A stretch of DNA of 14,500 bases. It comes from CAZOIA01 sp964579675. GTDB taxonomy: Bacteria; Planctomycetota; Phycisphaerae; UBA1845; PWPN01. The DNA lies in contig CAZOIA010000146.1 of the NCBI GenBank assembly GCA_964579675.1, positions 1 through 14,500 on the forward strand, written 5' to 3'. Each line of letters begins with the position of its first letter. The first letter of the stretch is position 1. The notes beneath the pieces were generated by a model, which had not been told where the DNA came from, did not search any database, and saw nothing but the letters and a program-made list of their open reading frames with translations. Position numbers and translations under genes: made by a program. This document shows, piece by piece, positions 14,157 to 14,500 of this stretch.

Positions 14157-14500
14157 GAACGCTGGTCGTAGGCTGCAATCACCGATCCGCCCCCGTCGAG
14201 AAGCGCGAGCAGATCGCATTCGACGAAGCGGCGGTCCCCCGCGCCCTCCAGCAGCTCAAACAGCAGTACCCTCGGGCCGAGGCCGTCCTGCTCTCCACCT
14301 GCAACCGGGTGGAACTCTACGTTGCCCGGCCCCTGCAGGGCCGGCCCCGCATCGAGGAGCTCATCCGGTTCATCGCCGAGTTCCACCACCTTGAAAGCCA
14401 CGAGTTCGCCGACACTTTCTACAGTTACGAGGATCTCGAAGCGGTCCGGCATCTGTTCCGCGTGGCCAGCTCGCTCGACTCGATGGTGCTCGGCGAATCA
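14153..14500 (+). CDS. hemA: Glutamyl-tRNA reductase, N-terminal part (cut by window end)
   Basis: The first 116 residues of the NADPH-dependent enzyme that reduces glutamyl-tRNA to glutamate-1-semialdehyde, the committed step of C5-pathway tetrapyrrole synthesis. The N-terminal catalytic domain is clear: VGCNHRSAPVEKRE at 6-19; LLSTCNRVELY at 46-56, with Cys50 as the nucleophile that forms the thioester; and HLFRVASSLDSMVLGES at 100-116, the strongly conserved entry to the NADPH-binding part. ATG 14153 overlaps the hemX stop (ATGA), so the two are probably co-translated. The remaining roughly 300 or more residues lie beyond the window. Presence of hemA shows that this organism makes aminolevulinate by the C5 route rather than from glycine and succinyl-CoA. 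Confidence 0.97.
   Translation, partial: MRTLVVGCNHRSAPVEKREQIAFDEAAVPRALQQLKQQYPRAEAVLLSTCNRVELYVARPLQGRPRIEELIRFIAEFHHLESHEFADTFYSYEDLEAVRHLFRVASSLDSMVLGES

Overview
The window is GC-rich, densely coded bacterial DNA. I infer a member of the Planctomycetota (Phycisphaerae-like). The inference rests on the mix of genes (an FliA-type sigma factor, an IDH3-like isocitrate dehydrogenase, a HemX-HemA pair, a large six-hairpin glycosidase-like protein and a secreted protein with a Pro/Ala/Thr/Ser tract) and on intergenic DNA filled with short palindromes and degenerate tandem repeats. No 16S rRNA or other taxonomic marker is present, so this placement is moderate at best. I see no tRNA, rRNA, CRISPR array, integrase or transposase.

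Layout, left to right. (1) 1-131 (+): the C-terminal end of an FliA/WhiG-type sigma factor. (2) 159-2755 (-): a two-gene unit, an MBOAT-family membrane acyltransferase followed by a full-length EPSP-synthase-fold protein whose substrate-binding residues are largely replaced. (3) 2905-4853 (+): an NAD-type isocitrate dehydrogenase overlapping hemC by four bases, behind a good promoter candidate. (4) 4977-7405 (-): an EIIA-Ntr/PtsN-like protein followed by an SLC13-type permease carrying two RCK_C (TrkA_C) domains. (5) 7406-8290: almost 900 bases with no convincing gene, holding an 8-bp degenerate repeat, a 64-bp duplicated element and a palindrome. (6) 8291-11548 (+): an uncharacterised 1085-residue six-hairpin glycosidase-like protein. 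(7) 11722-13110 (-): a secreted protein with a helical-repeat segment and Ig-like segments. (8) 13335-14500 (+): hemX (CcsA-like membrane protein) overlapping hemA, the latter cut by the window end.

Functional threads. Heme/tetrapyrrole synthesis appears at both ends of the right two thirds. Isocitrate dehydrogenase makes 2-oxoglutarate, the precursor of glutamate. HemA (C5 pathway) reduces glutamyl-tRNA, and HemC polymerises porphobilinogen. HemX is the membrane partner usually found with HemA. The EIIA-like/permease pair looks like a transporter with its own phospho-switchable partner. The two most unusual items are the EPSP-synthase paralogue with a rebuilt active site next to the MBOAT acyltransferase, and a nested pair of perfect inverted repeats in the leader of hemX-hemA.

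Residue comparisons with family members were made by eye from remembered reference sequences. No database search was run.
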